A DNA stretch of 64,000 nt from Sabethes cyaneus. Its lineage: Eukaryota > Arthropoda > Insecta > Diptera > Culicidae. Numbering within the stretch: the first letter of the stretch is position 1; the number at the start of each line of letters is the position of its first letter. Location: positions 2,143,001-2,207,000 of the forward strand of contig NC_071354.1 in NCBI RefSeq assembly GCF_943734655.1, read 5' to 3'. Both the position numbers and the translations under genes were made by a program. The notes beneath the pieces are model-generated. The model made no database searches. It had not been told where the DNA came from and saw only the letters and a program-made list of their open reading frames with translations. Positions 33,767 to 44,815 of this stretch are shown piece by piece.

Positions 33767-35268
33767 CGCAGGTGCGATATTCTACCTGCTCGATCGCTCT
33801 GCTTTACTCCGGCCCGTCACCGCTTCCCTTGGACCGTGTGTGACCTCAAAGGCGGTTGCTCTAAAGCAGGTGCGGTGTCTCTGCTACAGGGTTAATCTGC
33901 TCGGTCTATCTGATTCAACCTGGCTCGTCATAGCCTCTGCTCGAACGCATGTGACCTCGGAAGCGCGGGTTCGACCACGGATGCGGAATAATGACAGATT
34001 CTGCCACCACCCGTTGATCTACCCTCTTGTGGCTGGATAATTCGGCGCTGTCGGCATATTCTGAACCGAAAATAATAGGTCCTAACACGTGGACAAAATA
34101 AAGTAGTTTTACAATAAATACTCTGAGGTTAGGGTTGGCTTTCCCCCGTAACATGAAAGGTTACCATACCTGACTATCGGATAACACAAATTGCCACTAA
34201 ATAAAAATAATATTTACCGGTATATGAAGCGTTATTCTAATTTTTAATAACTTTTTATGTTTTAATCAATTTGTCCAATTTTTGGAGCTGAACAAGTTCA
34301 ATCTCACTACGTCGGCAGTTTTGTATGAAGTGTTCGTAGCTCTAAGGGCGCTGAAGAGGGAAACTCCCCATCCTACTTCCTGCCGTTTTATGAGCCATTG
34401 AAGTGATTGTTTTTTAATTAGTCTCTAGATTTTTATTGACTCGGAGGTAATTTTATTTTCAAACTATTTTTGCCTAAACGATTTATTCATTAACCCTAGG
34501 TGCTACATTCCGTTATCGAAACTTGACCTTCTGTTTTTATACGACAGACTTCGCAGGACAATTGCTAGGCCAGTTGCTACGTTCCTATTTATTCATTATT
34601 TGTTCAAAAATTATGATTTTTTAAGTAAGATCGATAGGCCAAAACACTGATTTATGTGTACTTCTTATCACAGAAAGTTACACTCTAAGTTGCAAAAAAT
34701 ATGGGCCTAAAATTTTCCGAAAGGAACAATTGAACAAGATTTGATTGAAATTGGAAAACTTTTAAATTTCAATAATGATTTTTTACGGAATTACTGTATT
34801 TAAATATGATCCCGATTTAGAAAAAGCATTCCACTTTTTATGCAGAAAGTTTTCACTTAATGCTGATTCGACCAACCTGATGGCTTAAGTTTCATCGCTG
34901 ATCAGTGCACTGTCGATAAAGTGCTGCACGTTGTATTGGTGGCAAAATTAGAAAAAAAAATGGTATTCCTCGAGTTGGCGAAGCTATCGGGCAGAATAAT
35001 GTTGTTGCGTGAGTTCCGTATGACCCCTCATTATCCCAACAGTCGAGTCTGTGTCAAACGTCATACTCAGAGATGTAAAGTCAAAATACAGCATAAAATT
35101 ATTGCAAGTTAGGGCACAGAAATACAAGTAAAGTTTAATACTCAAAGTTCTTCGTTAAGTAACGTGATATATGCAGCATATAAAGTAAATGGTTCTTAAA
35201 AATGAAAGTATAAAAGCCAGAACAAGGTACCAAATTCATAATTAAGTGTCATAGTCATAAAATAACAA
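33767..35268. other. Unassigned DNA with a SINE fragment
   Basis: No gene recognised. At 34,515-34,592 there is a degraded piece of the SINE family seen at 1,750, 30,737 and 41,495 ('acttgaccttc...cgacagacttcgca...cagttgctacgttcct'). The GC-richer part at 33,770-34,030 could belong to the 5' side of the neighbouring LINE, but I could not confirm that. Confidence 0.5.
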
Positions 35269-35271
35269 TTA

Positions 35272-35757
35272 GGCCATTGCAAATCATTTTCAAAGTTTTT
35301 GTCCGCCTCCCCCCCCCCCCCCCCCCCCTTTGGAAATTGGCTTGAAAAATCGAGGGGTAAAAAAATAATTTGTAGGAAATGAGTTAAATTTTTTTTAGAA
35401 AATCAATTGTCTGTGGGCTCTACAGCCTGAAAACCCCGAAAAATGAGTGTACGATTTGAGTATAACGCTTCTAGCACGAAATATAAATGGAAGTTCAAAC
35501 AGTGGAATTTCCGAAACTCGGCCAAAAAAATTTTCTTTCGTTTTTGTCTTTTTGTTCGTAGATTTTCGCATTAAAAAAACAACGTATTTATTAAAAGCAA
35601 GAATAGATTTGGTTTTCACGTTTAAACTTTAAGTAAAAATGCCTAAAATCCATATTTTTTTACTCGATTAAAAAATTCTCTTTGTTTTTTTTTCGCCCCC
35701 CCCTTCAGTGGTCCAACACCGGAGAGACAAAAACTTTTTTAAATATTTGTAATGGCC
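35272..35757. mobile_element. PIF/Harbinger-like MITE, copy C
   Basis: 486 bp, the longest copy. It starts GGCCATTGCAAATCATTTTC and ends ATTTGTAATGGCC, flanked by TTA (35,269-35,271 and 35,758-35,760). It includes a pure C run of about 20 near 35,309-35,328. Same orientation as copy B. Confidence 0.85.
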
Positions 35758-36009
35758 TTATTGTGTTTATCTAGCCCCCGTATATCAGTGAAATGTTAAA
35801 CTGCTTCTGTTGTTCGGAACAATAAGTTTGAAGATAAAGCACTAAAATGTAAGATATTATTGCTAAGATTCCAACAAATACTAAATACAATAAATTTCTA
35901 GCTTTGAAGCTAACTTACTGTTAAGCTATGAAAAGGCCCTTTAAATTATCCCAACCCGATTCCGAACACCCCGAATGGCTTACTTGCTGAATAATATCGT
36001 ATAATACCG

Positions 36010-36597
36010 AGCCGCCTACGTCTGCATAGATGGAACGATTACGCTTTCGTTTTAGATTGAATCGGGTGTGCCTCAGGGAAGCCATCTATGCCCATTGCTG
36101 TTTATATTGTTTATGTTGAACGATTTGTGGACCACCATTCAGTCTTCTAAATACATGTTTGCAGATGACCTCAAATTTGTCCATGCAATAACTGCTATGC
36201 AATCCAAGCTGACATCGATTCGTTAATAAACTAACAATACTAAACGAAATGTAATTCTATGTCTTTCTGTAGAAAAAGACACGACATTATAACATTTTAT
36301 TACAAAATGTCAGTAGCAAGTGTGAATATAGTGAAGGATTTAGGCATTTTGCTAGATAGTAAGTTGAGTATTACCAGGCACGTTGCGTCTACTATCACCA
36401 TTGGGAACGAAACACAAAACAATTATCAATACACCCTAAACAATCCCTTTAATTGCAGACAGTTTGACAATGTTTCAGAGAGCTACGATTACGATCTTAA
36501 TATTAGTAAATCTACTTTGAAAAATAGAATAAGTTAATAAGTAGCGACAGTCTGTACGATTAAATCGAAGAATTGTAAATAAATTAAATTAAAAATG
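36010..36597 (+). pseudogene. CR1/T1-like LINE reverse transcriptase relic
   Basis: The plus strand reads SGVPQGSHLCPLLFILF, then YMFADDLKFVHAI (the YADD-type catalytic box with Phe-Ala-Asp-Asp), then a thumb segment VKDLGILLDSKLS, in shifting frames. It ends with a C-terminal motif NNPFNCRQFDNVSESYDYDL and LKNRIS before a stop at 36,537. A 3' tail of TAAATAAATT type ends near 36,597. The 5' end is truncated and a piece between thumb and C-terminus is missing. The motif series matches mosquito CR1/T1/Q-like elements. Inactive. Confidence 0.8.
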
Positions 36598-36599
36598 AA

Positions 36600-39500
36600 A
36601 ACGGTTACGAACAGAATTATTATTATGAGATACTGCTTTTGAAATACTAAAAATCAATGGCAACCAATTTTTCGTTAATATATTAAATTTAAAGTCCGCT
36701 CATCTGCGTCATCCAGTTCCACAAACATTCCCTTCCCCGCCGGCGACAAATATGTATGTAATTCGATGTTAACGATGATCCAATCGAACCAGCTCTCGAT
36801 CGTCTAGATTATTCTAATTTATATCGCAGTATATCAGCGCATCATTCCCACTCTTTCTCTGTTCTATCGGTCCAGTGCGTGTCGCCTCGTCTGCCTTAAC
36901 ACGTCTAATCGTTGCCGCAGCAAGCAACTGGCATGGGGTCCAACTGGAAGCTGACCGCGAACGCCAGGCCGCAAGATTCCAACAACAGGTGGAGAAGTGG
37001 GAATGAAAATTGATATAATCGCTGCACGATCGCCGTTCATAATTTGCCTCCGCCGGGTTTTGTTTTGGATTCCTTCGATCGCCGCGACGAAATGCTCGAA
37101 AAATTGATCCGGATTCTTGCCGGGAAGTTAAAGATTCGAAATTAATTTTTATCCGTATTCGCAACGCCACGCAACACCGGCTCAGCCCGAGGCTCGGTTT
37201 CGTTTCGATGCGAAGATTAGTAAATTGATGAGTTATTTGTTCGGCATGAAGCAACAGCCGCAGTAAAACGTAACTAAAATACAATCAGTCGGACCTTCGG
37301 GTTCATCTTTTTCCGTGTGCTTTGAACCAGAATGCGTTAGTTTTAGAGTCACTGCGCGCTGGAATCTAGATAAGCGGTCTATGTTTAAGGTAACATTAAC
37401 AGGAATTTAAGCTAATGGCGGACTTGAAGTTTACGAGCTGCTGGACAGGTTCCATTTCTCATCCAAATATATGAGTTAACGGTAATAGAGTAGATATCAA
37501 GATGAACAACGATGGTTTGCACTCGACGTACTGATCATAATGACATCGAATAAAAAATTCACCTCTAAAATTATTCGTTTGATTACTATTTCTGTAGCCG
37601 AGTTCACCATTCTGAAACAATTTAATTGATAGAATGGAATTTTTTTCCGTTTTGACGAGAGCATATTAGCTGAATGTGTTTTATTGCGATTATTGCTGAC
37701 TTAATGACAACAAGCGTGAGTATTAATCTTGCCCGTAACTTCTCAACTGTCCGCACAAGATGTGTGATCAATCTGCTGCCGCTAGCCGCATTTATGAAAG
37801 CTGTCTAATGACCGCCTCGTTGGGAGACAATAGCCTGGCTGTTCTCAACCCGTGCCACGTGAGACTGGATTTTTTCCATTGTGCTACTGCTTGATGGACC
37901 AAATAATCTCGACCGCTCCATCACCTTTCAGCGGTCATGTTCGGCAACGGCTTTGGGTGGAACTTTCCTCGGAGATATACGGAGGTGCACTTTATGACAG
38001 ATTGATTGCTTCGACCTATGCCAGACTTGGGTCGTACTCATGCGGCTATTCGGTGAATCGACCGGATCGCTTCAATGCAGAAAAAGGAAGTGAAAGGTAT
38101 GCAGCCTGAAGATAGATACCCAGCGTGGATTAGGTGATTTGTCAAAACAGTGATTTGTTTTCTTTCCGCCTCTGCTAGATGGGTGATTACGCTTTTCGGT
38201 GGTACCAAAGATCCTATTTTTTGTTTTGAATGAAATCAGAGGAGTTGATATTCGAATGCGTTTCATACAAGAACAATGCAGTAAATGATTGGTAGTTACG
38301 GCATCATGAGTGCCTCTCTCGGTCCGTTATCGAATCATTCAAAGAATTATAAAACCTCATTTTCTTCTGTTGAACTAATGCAGAGCGAAAGAACTAATTT
38401 TACCGTAAGTTTCCCAACTAGGCAGCTCAGCTGAATATCAGCTAGCTGCGCAAGTCACGCTGACTTGCTGTTAAAAATAGCAAAAGCAAAAGAAGTGAAA
38501 CAAATTTGGTTAGCTATCATTTCTTCACAACGTTCTCGATGCTTTCGTTTTCTTTCATCTAACAGGAGCGGTCTCTTATCGCTCAACCATCAAACTATTC
38601 GCCTTCCATCGTGTCAGCGGCAGCGGCATTGCTTCAGCACCCGATCCGTTTATGTAAATCATTTTGTAACAATTAATAACCATAATAACACAGCACCGTT
38701 CTCGGAAATTGATGCGACTGTATCTCGAACAAAGCCGAAATAAAAACTAATGATATTGGTCTATGTGAAGCTCCAAACTCGGATTGTAGTTTGACAGACA
38801 GGCGGACCGACGGACGGACGGTAGTCGATCGGCTGGAATGTGCGACCGGCTAGAATTTTATCCCCGGTAGGTCACCCAAGAAACCGAAGCTCACTGGCTT
38901 CCTGCCGAAGCCAGGCACGCTCTCCGGTGGCTATCCGACATCGCGAATGGACAAACCAAAAGTTAATGATTCGTGAAATTATTGTTATGAATTTTGATTT
39001 TCACTGCCTATTGTTTGAAGCGGCATCGCCGTTTGACTGTGGTGTGGCTTTCGTTGGATGCAAATTTTAAGCCGGACTTGCAAGCGTGCGTTGGTTGAAA
39101 GTTCGGAACACGCTACAGCACGAGATATTCCGGCGATATTAGAATGTAAATTTAAATGAAGATGGGTTTAGTTTATTGTAGTGTCATATTATAAACGATT
39201 CTATGGTGAATAGGTTCAGAGTATAGATCCGTTGGATTTTGCTGCGCAAGCAAAATCTGCGGTTAAATTTTATGTAGTATAACTAATTCACCAGTCAGTA
39301 GAAGCAAAGAACTGTGACTGACAAGTTACCAGAATGAGTAGTCACACGGAAAGTACATAAAGTTTTACTGTTGTTTCCACTAAATATCCTGAAAATAAAA
39401 ATAATTTTGTTATGAAGCTTACACAAGAAGTCCCGGCAACATAGTTGTCGCGGAGCTAATTTGGGAGTGTCATATTACTCAAACAGTACCTAATTTCGAA

Positions 39501-41137
39501 TGTTTTCTAACAATAAACCGGAATATCAAGGCACGTTTTTCCTCCATAAAATTAATTGCAAACTCCGAGCGGTGTTATAAAATAAATTTCCATAATTTAT
39601 TGGACACCAACCACCTGCTAAAAACCCTTCAAACTCTATCAACCAATTAAGCAACGAACAGTCGTCAGTCGAATCCAGCAGCAGCAACGATGAAGACAAC
39701 CGAGAGGAAAGGAGAGATGCTGTTCCGAGTCCCGTAGCGTGGCGCGAATGCCGTTTGCTGATAAAGAACGTCCCATAAACAACCGCTAAGCCCGATCCGG
39801 TGCATCAGTTCGGAGGATAGTAAAAAATAAACTTCACCCTTGCTGGACGCCTCCCGATAGTGGTACAATAAATGACGAACAACGAATGGCGAGTCGGCTC
39901 TCGGTGGATTGTAAAAAGGAAGTGATTAGTCGAAACTAGGCCAAACACAACTTTTTGATAATAATGATGGAAACTTTCGACTTGACCAAGAAAGGCGATC
40001 GAAACTTTGTCGTTATGGCATGTGTGGAATCGATAGTCGCAGATGGTGGCAGCGCCGCACGCAAACCGAATCTAATCTAGCGAAGAGCCCGAAATGGAAG
40101 AGCCACCGGCTGTCTAATTATTTCTCTAATTCACTCATTCATCTTTCCGCTAAGCAAGTGATGCCAATAACGTTTTTATGACAGCCATCAATTTTCTCCA
40201 AAAATCCAGCATACTCTGAAACGACGACGACGACGACGACAACAGCGGCAATGTTACGTGTGCAACTTGTTAAATAAAAATACCCCACCGACAAAGCCGC
40301 GCGAGGTTGTCATTCGAATCTCGGCCGATTTTTCCGCTTCCCAGCACATATTTACGATCTTTTATTAACGTTCAAAGCTTTGCAGAAGCTTTCTGTTTTA
40401 TGGTTTATTATTCCAATTTCACCGATGAAATCTTTCTTTTTTCTTTCTTTCGAAGAAAATTAAAGTCAGCTCATTTTCGGCAAGAGTTGGCTTGCTTGGG
40501 TACGGGTTCACGAGAACGTTTTGTTTCCTGCTTTCTTTTTTCCGTCCAGCTTGCCCGCAGAATCTCTGGGGTTGGCTTTGATTCGACAGTCGAGAGGTTT
40601 TATAATACGTGCGAAATTTTTTACTACCCAATTAGAGTTAATAAATTTCGCGTGGTTTGAAGGAAGCGAATGCCCGAGATGGCGCTGACAATTTTACAAC
40701 AATGCGGAACGGAGGCGTACAGTAAATTAACTCAACGAGATGATGAAATATTTTTATGATGCATAATATTTACGCGATGCATACAGCGTATAGAGGCCAT
40801 GAATTGCTCTTCCATTTAGAAAACTTACAACTGCAAATGTATGAAACCTTAACGGGTTTGTGCAAAATGTAAGCTCTCAGCTGAATTATGTATGTTTTCT
40901 TATCCGGTGAATCAGGTGAGTACTATTTTACTAAACTAACAAAAGTGACAAGAGGTGAAAAAGGGTTGACAATCTTAATCAATGTATCTGTTCAGGTTTT
41001 GGCATGAATTGCAAATATTTCAAAATTTGTTTTATGTATCTTGAAATGACAGTAATAAAATGAGCATTTCAAATTAAAATAGACAATTCTCGAAAATTGT
41101 TTGTTGCTTGAAAAACCACTCGTTTGGTTACGATGAT
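36600..41137. other. Unassigned non-coding DNA
   Basis: About 4.5 kb. The 156-codon minus-strand open frame at 36,814-37,284 has no domain I recognise. Short palindromes occur at about 38,420-38,467 ('cagctcagctgaatatcagctagctg'-like, in two parts) and 39,235-39,260 ('gattttgctgcgcaagcaaa'). Short (ACG)n and (GGAC)n tracts lie near 40,222 and 38,797. Confidence 0.45.
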
Positions 41138-41475
41138 GATTTATTTATTTTACTATAAGTCTTCGGCCAAGGCAGTACAGACATATCTTATCTTAATTTT
41201 AAAATTTCATTCTTGAACCTAGTTTTACAAATGTTAAAACCAAACACGTGGTTCACTTCATTGAACAGCCGACAACACAAATGCAAAGGATTATTCAGAC
41301 CATATTGAGTTCAATGAGCAGGAGTCCAGAAGAGAACTCGATTTCGGAGAATACGACGAGGTACATTCAAGTTAATTTCTTCGAATAGATTACTACAGTC
41401 GAATATTCCCATCAACAGGTCATAGATTATTAGTCTTCCGCTGTTTACGTTTGATTGAATTTCTTGACAAAATTT
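41138..41475 (-). pseudogene. 3' end of a CR1/T1-like LINE
   Basis: The minus strand reads IIYDLLMGIFDCSNLFEEIN, then LNVPRRILRNRVLFWTP, a YGLNNPLHLCCRLFNEVNHV-type stretch and CKTRFKNEILKLR. This is the C-terminus of CR1/T1-like ORF2, followed by a short 3' UTR (PWPKTYS-like reading of 'ggccgaagactt') and an AAATAAATAAATC tail ending near 41,138. One internal stop is seen (WTPAH-stop). 5'-truncated: only about 340 bp remain. It is closely related in layout to the element at 43,137-44,815 but distinct in sequence. Confidence 0.8.
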
Positions 41476-41494
41476 TGTACAATAAAAAAGAGTA

Positions 41495-41644
41495 AAGTCT
41501 TGGGCTTAAACGAGTTTCTAAAACTTGACACTTCTTTATCGACAGTCTTCATAGCCCTCTGTTAGAGTTCAGGACAATACTGGGGCCAATGCAACGTTCC
41601 TACTGACTCTATCTAACAGCACTACCCAGCCGAAATTCGAACAG
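41495..41644 (-). repeat. tRNA-derived SINE, copy 3
   Basis: Matches copies 1 and 2 through 'cttctttatcgacag', 'tgttagagttcaggacaata', 'ggggccaatgcaac' and 'actgactctat'. The B-box region on the minus strand reads GTTCGAATT, one change from consensus. It lies directly beside the truncated LINE end. Confidence 0.7.
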
Positions 41645-41796
41645 TAATGTTTTTTTTTGTACAGTAATATTAATTTTTTTTTGTTTTCGCGATTTAAAAA
41701 AAAGTTTTTGAAAACAATTTTTTTGAAGAATTTTTTTTTTGGGCGCATTAATCTATCTATCTATCTATCTATTTTTCACTGTCTGTTAGTGATGTT

Positions 41797-42120
41797 ATGA
41801 AAAATTCTCTCTTCTCTCTTCTATCTTATTCTCTCTTCTCTCTTCTCTCTTTTCTCTTCTCTCTTCTCTCTTCTCTCTTCTCTCTTCTCTCTTCTCTCTT
41901 CTCTCTTCTCTCTTCTCTCTTCTCTCTTCTCTCTTCTCTCTTCTCTCTTCTCTCTTCTCTCTTCTCTCTTCTCTCTTCTCTCTTCTCTCTTCTCTCTTCT
42001 CTCTTCTCTCTTCTCTCTTCTCTTCTTCTCTCTTCTCTCTTCTCTCTTCTCTCTTCTCTCTTCTCTCTTCTCTCTTCTCTCTTCTCTCTTCTCTCTTCTC
42101 TCTTCTCTCTTCTCTCTTTT
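41797..42120 (+). repeat. Heptamer array (TCTCTTC)n
   Basis: About 45 units of a 7-bp pyrimidine repeat. One unit is shortened near 42,021. The 114-codon open frame across it (Leu/Phe/Ser only) is an artefact of the repeat. Confidence 0.95.
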
Positions 42121-42130
42121 TTCTTTCTCT

Positions 42131-42420
42131 CTCTCTTCTAACTTTTCTCTCTCTCTTCTAACTTTTCTCTCTCTCTTCTAACTTTTCTCTCTCTCTTCTA
42201 ACTTTTCTCTCTCTCTTCTAACTTTTCTCTCTCTCTTCTAACTTTTCTCTCTCTTCTAACTTTTCTCTCTCTCTTCTAACTTTTCTATCTCTCTTCTAAC
42301 TTTTCTCTCTCTCTTCTAACTTTTCTCTCTCTCTTCTAACTTTTCTCTCTCTCTCTTCTAACTTTTCTCTCTCTCTCTTCTAACTTTTCTCTCTCTCTTC
42401 TAACTTTTCTATCTATCTTC
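42131..42420 (+). repeat. 20-bp pyrimidine minisatellite
   Basis: Around 14 units of 'cttctaacttttctctctct' with small length changes in the CT part. It follows the heptamer array directly and probably grew from it. Confidence 0.9.
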
Positions 42421-42439
42421 TCTCTTTCTTCAACTACAA

Positions 42440-42560
42440 AAGATACAGCAAAACTTTCTTCAGCAGAATTGTAGATAATAATTGTAGAAATTTGCTTAGC
42501 TGAGACGGTACTGTCAAATGAATGTGAATTGAGTGAAAGTGATCGTGCCATCCCTGACTC
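42440..42560. mobile_element. Fragment related to the hAT-type MITE
   Basis: Contains 'actttcttcagcagaattgtag', 'gtagaaatttgcttagctgag' and an end-like 'cgtgccatccctg', in the order seen in the right arm of 33,400-33,758. No partner arm was found on the left, where the pyrimidine arrays lie. The arrays may have grown inside the element. Confidence 0.5.
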
Positions 42561-43136
42561 TTACAGCTGGCTGCGAAGAGTGCCGTATAAAAACAGAAGA
42601 TCAAGTTTCCAAATAGGAAGGTAGCACCCCACGATTTTCTTTGCTTTGTAGCAAGCAAAAAACACGATCGAAAGTGAATTTTCAAATGACGATATCTAGG
42701 TCAGATTACCACTGGTGGGGTCCAACGAATGAACGATGATAATGGCTCTGCTTTTCTTTTCCGAGAATCTACTGCATCAGCCTCAAAAATATTTTTTTTT
42801 ATTCTTTTATTATTTATTGATTCCTTTGAGGTCATATGAACACCCAACTGAATGTTTCCGGCGTTTTAACCCTTTATGGACCAGGCTGCACAATGGTCCG
42901 AACAGCGAAATACATGATCGCGTGAGATTACGCCGAAAGGCGAGATTTTTCACATATTGTGTCTTTGACAATATTTCTTGGTATAAAAAACCCTTCGTTT
43001 GACAGGGACCATTATATGATTAATTCCTCTAAAAGTGAAATACGAAATTTATTTTCTCACATATTCGAGATACAGGTTTGATACGTTCAGTAAAGATATA
43101 GTGAAAATCAAAACAAAAAACTCTGTCAAAGACATT
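42561..43136. other. Unassigned spacer
   Basis: About 575 bp, AT-rich, no gene or repeat recognised. Confidence 0.4.
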
Positions 43137-44815
43137 ATTTTTTTTTATTTATTCATTTCTTTACTTACCTTCAACGGATAAAGCCTTCTTGAAGTGCATG
43201 GGAAAAGCCAATTTGAGTTGACAACTTTGACATCATTCTAAAATCGGCATATAAACCCATAATCTTTTGCTTTACTACTGTGTACAGCCTTACAAATATA
43301 AATTACATAGATTTTTATGGTCGTCACGTCTAGAAGCTTACTTTAAACATTTGCATACACAAATACAATTACAGACATATAAATTACACAAACTTAACCT
43401 AGTATGTCACACTCGTATATTTTATGTTTGAAATAGTCTGATGAGTGGTGCAAATCGAATAAATGGTAAACCCTGTTTAATATTCGGCACATTTCTTGGA
43501 CTAGTTCATGCATTCCATACACAGTACGGTGAAATTCTGGTCGAAAAAATTCTTGAGATCTCAAAGATCTATTGTTTAGCATCGATAAAATTTCTGGCGC
43601 GCCAATTTCATTTTTCAATAACTTAGCTACAAAAATAGCTCTCGAAGCATCCATTCTTTTAATTAAGGTCCATATTTATTAATTTACACCTGTCTTTTTC
43701 GATGGATCAGACCATGGCCATGCCTAACAACTCTCCGTTGCACAGCTTCGATTCTTGAGCTCCCGAGACGTTTTTATGGGCTCCATACAACGGAGGCAGG
43801 AGTGGTTAGCTAAGCGCATGACAAACCCCAAGCTTCGGTTTGTTTTGGATATGATGCTGGAATAGTGGTTTTGGAAGGTGAGCTTAAAATCCATTTCTAC
43901 TCCCAGGTCTTTGACATTAATGAGACGTTGAAGAAGAGACCCTTCGATCCTCTAATCATACTGGATTGGCGTTTTACTTCTAGTGAAGGTGATCACTGAA
44001 CTTTTGTTGACGTTTATAGTAAGGTTGTTTATACGACACCACTCCGCAAATCGATTAATCAATTCTTGTAGGGTACTTGATCCAATAGTTGTGGTAGTAC
44101 CAATAGTTGCGCTACTATTCATTATTAATGCATATTTTCGTCACCGTAGCATTTTAGATAAATCAATTACATTCATTATATAAAACAGGTTTTTAGAAGT
44201 ATTGGTAGTTAGACTACACCATTTAAAATTAAAGCATTATTTGCTAAAATGGCAATTTTCCAAAATCCAACGCGCAGCTGGAGCGCACAACTATAGGCGC
44301 TCATCTATAGTTTTGCTACGAAGTTTTTTCACTTAGCAACCTAGCAATGTATATGGAATACCACAATTAAAGGAACATCAAACTTAATTAAGGAAACATT
44401 AGCGCAACTGTTGGTACAATAAAATTGAATCGGAAAATTCATTTTTTCTTTATAAAACTTCTCGTACAACGAAAGCAATTGTCTTGCCTTGTGACAAATA
44501 CCTTGTATTTGATAAATTTATATCCCACAAGCATTAATTGAAGCATATACCTCAATAAACAAGCAAAATGAAGTTATATTGTGCTTAGTAGCGCAACTAA
44601 TGGATCATCTACCCTAATTGCTTGCAGTCAGCAAAGAAAAATTTTAGATCATCCGCGTATAGAAGTTTGCATCCCGGTGGGATAACGAAACAAGCATCAT
44701 TGAAATAAATGAAGAAAAGTAGTGGGCCCAAATTACTTTCTTGTGGAACGCCGGACTGGTTGCAGAAACTAAACGATTCGGTAGAACCAAGTTATTGATT
44801 ATTGACACAAATATA
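43137..44815 (-). pseudogene. CR1/T1-like LINE relic, split by a MITE
   Basis: Reading the minus strand from 44,815: SGVPQESNLGPLLF, then LLYADDLKFFF (intact YADD box), DCKQ; after the MITE, LINRFAEWCRINNLTINVNK, VITFTRSKTPIQYD, VKDLGVEMDFKLTFQNHY and FVMRLA; then a deletion, and DASRAIFVAKLLKNEIGAPE plus NNRSLRSQEFF at the C-terminus ending at 43,394. The 3' UTR closes in GAATAAATAAAAAA near 43,137. The order of motifs is that of CR1/T1-like ORF2. The upstream finger domain and endonuclease are absent, and stops are present. The MITE at 44,071-44,614 sits in the frame, and its removal leaves a continuous reading. Confidence 0.85.
44071..44614. mobile_element. 544-bp TA-flanked MITE inside the LINE
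   Basis: Left end GGGTACTTGATCCAATAGTT. Right end inverted GGGTAGATGATCCATTAGTT, followed on both sides by 'gcgctacta', with an extra 18 bp in the left arm caused by a local duplication. The flanks are TA (44,069-44,070 and 44,615-44,616). No coding capacity. Taking out the element and one TA joins two parts of the reverse transcriptase in frame. A TA duplication suggests mobilisation by a Tc1/mariner-type transposase. Confidence 0.85.

Noticed and set aside
36814..37284. 156-codon minus-strand open frame
   Set aside because: Composition and content show no recognisable protein family, and no start or splice context supports it.
41797..42141. 114-codon open frame rich in Leu, Phe and Ser
   Set aside because: It is a translation of the heptamer pyrimidine array.
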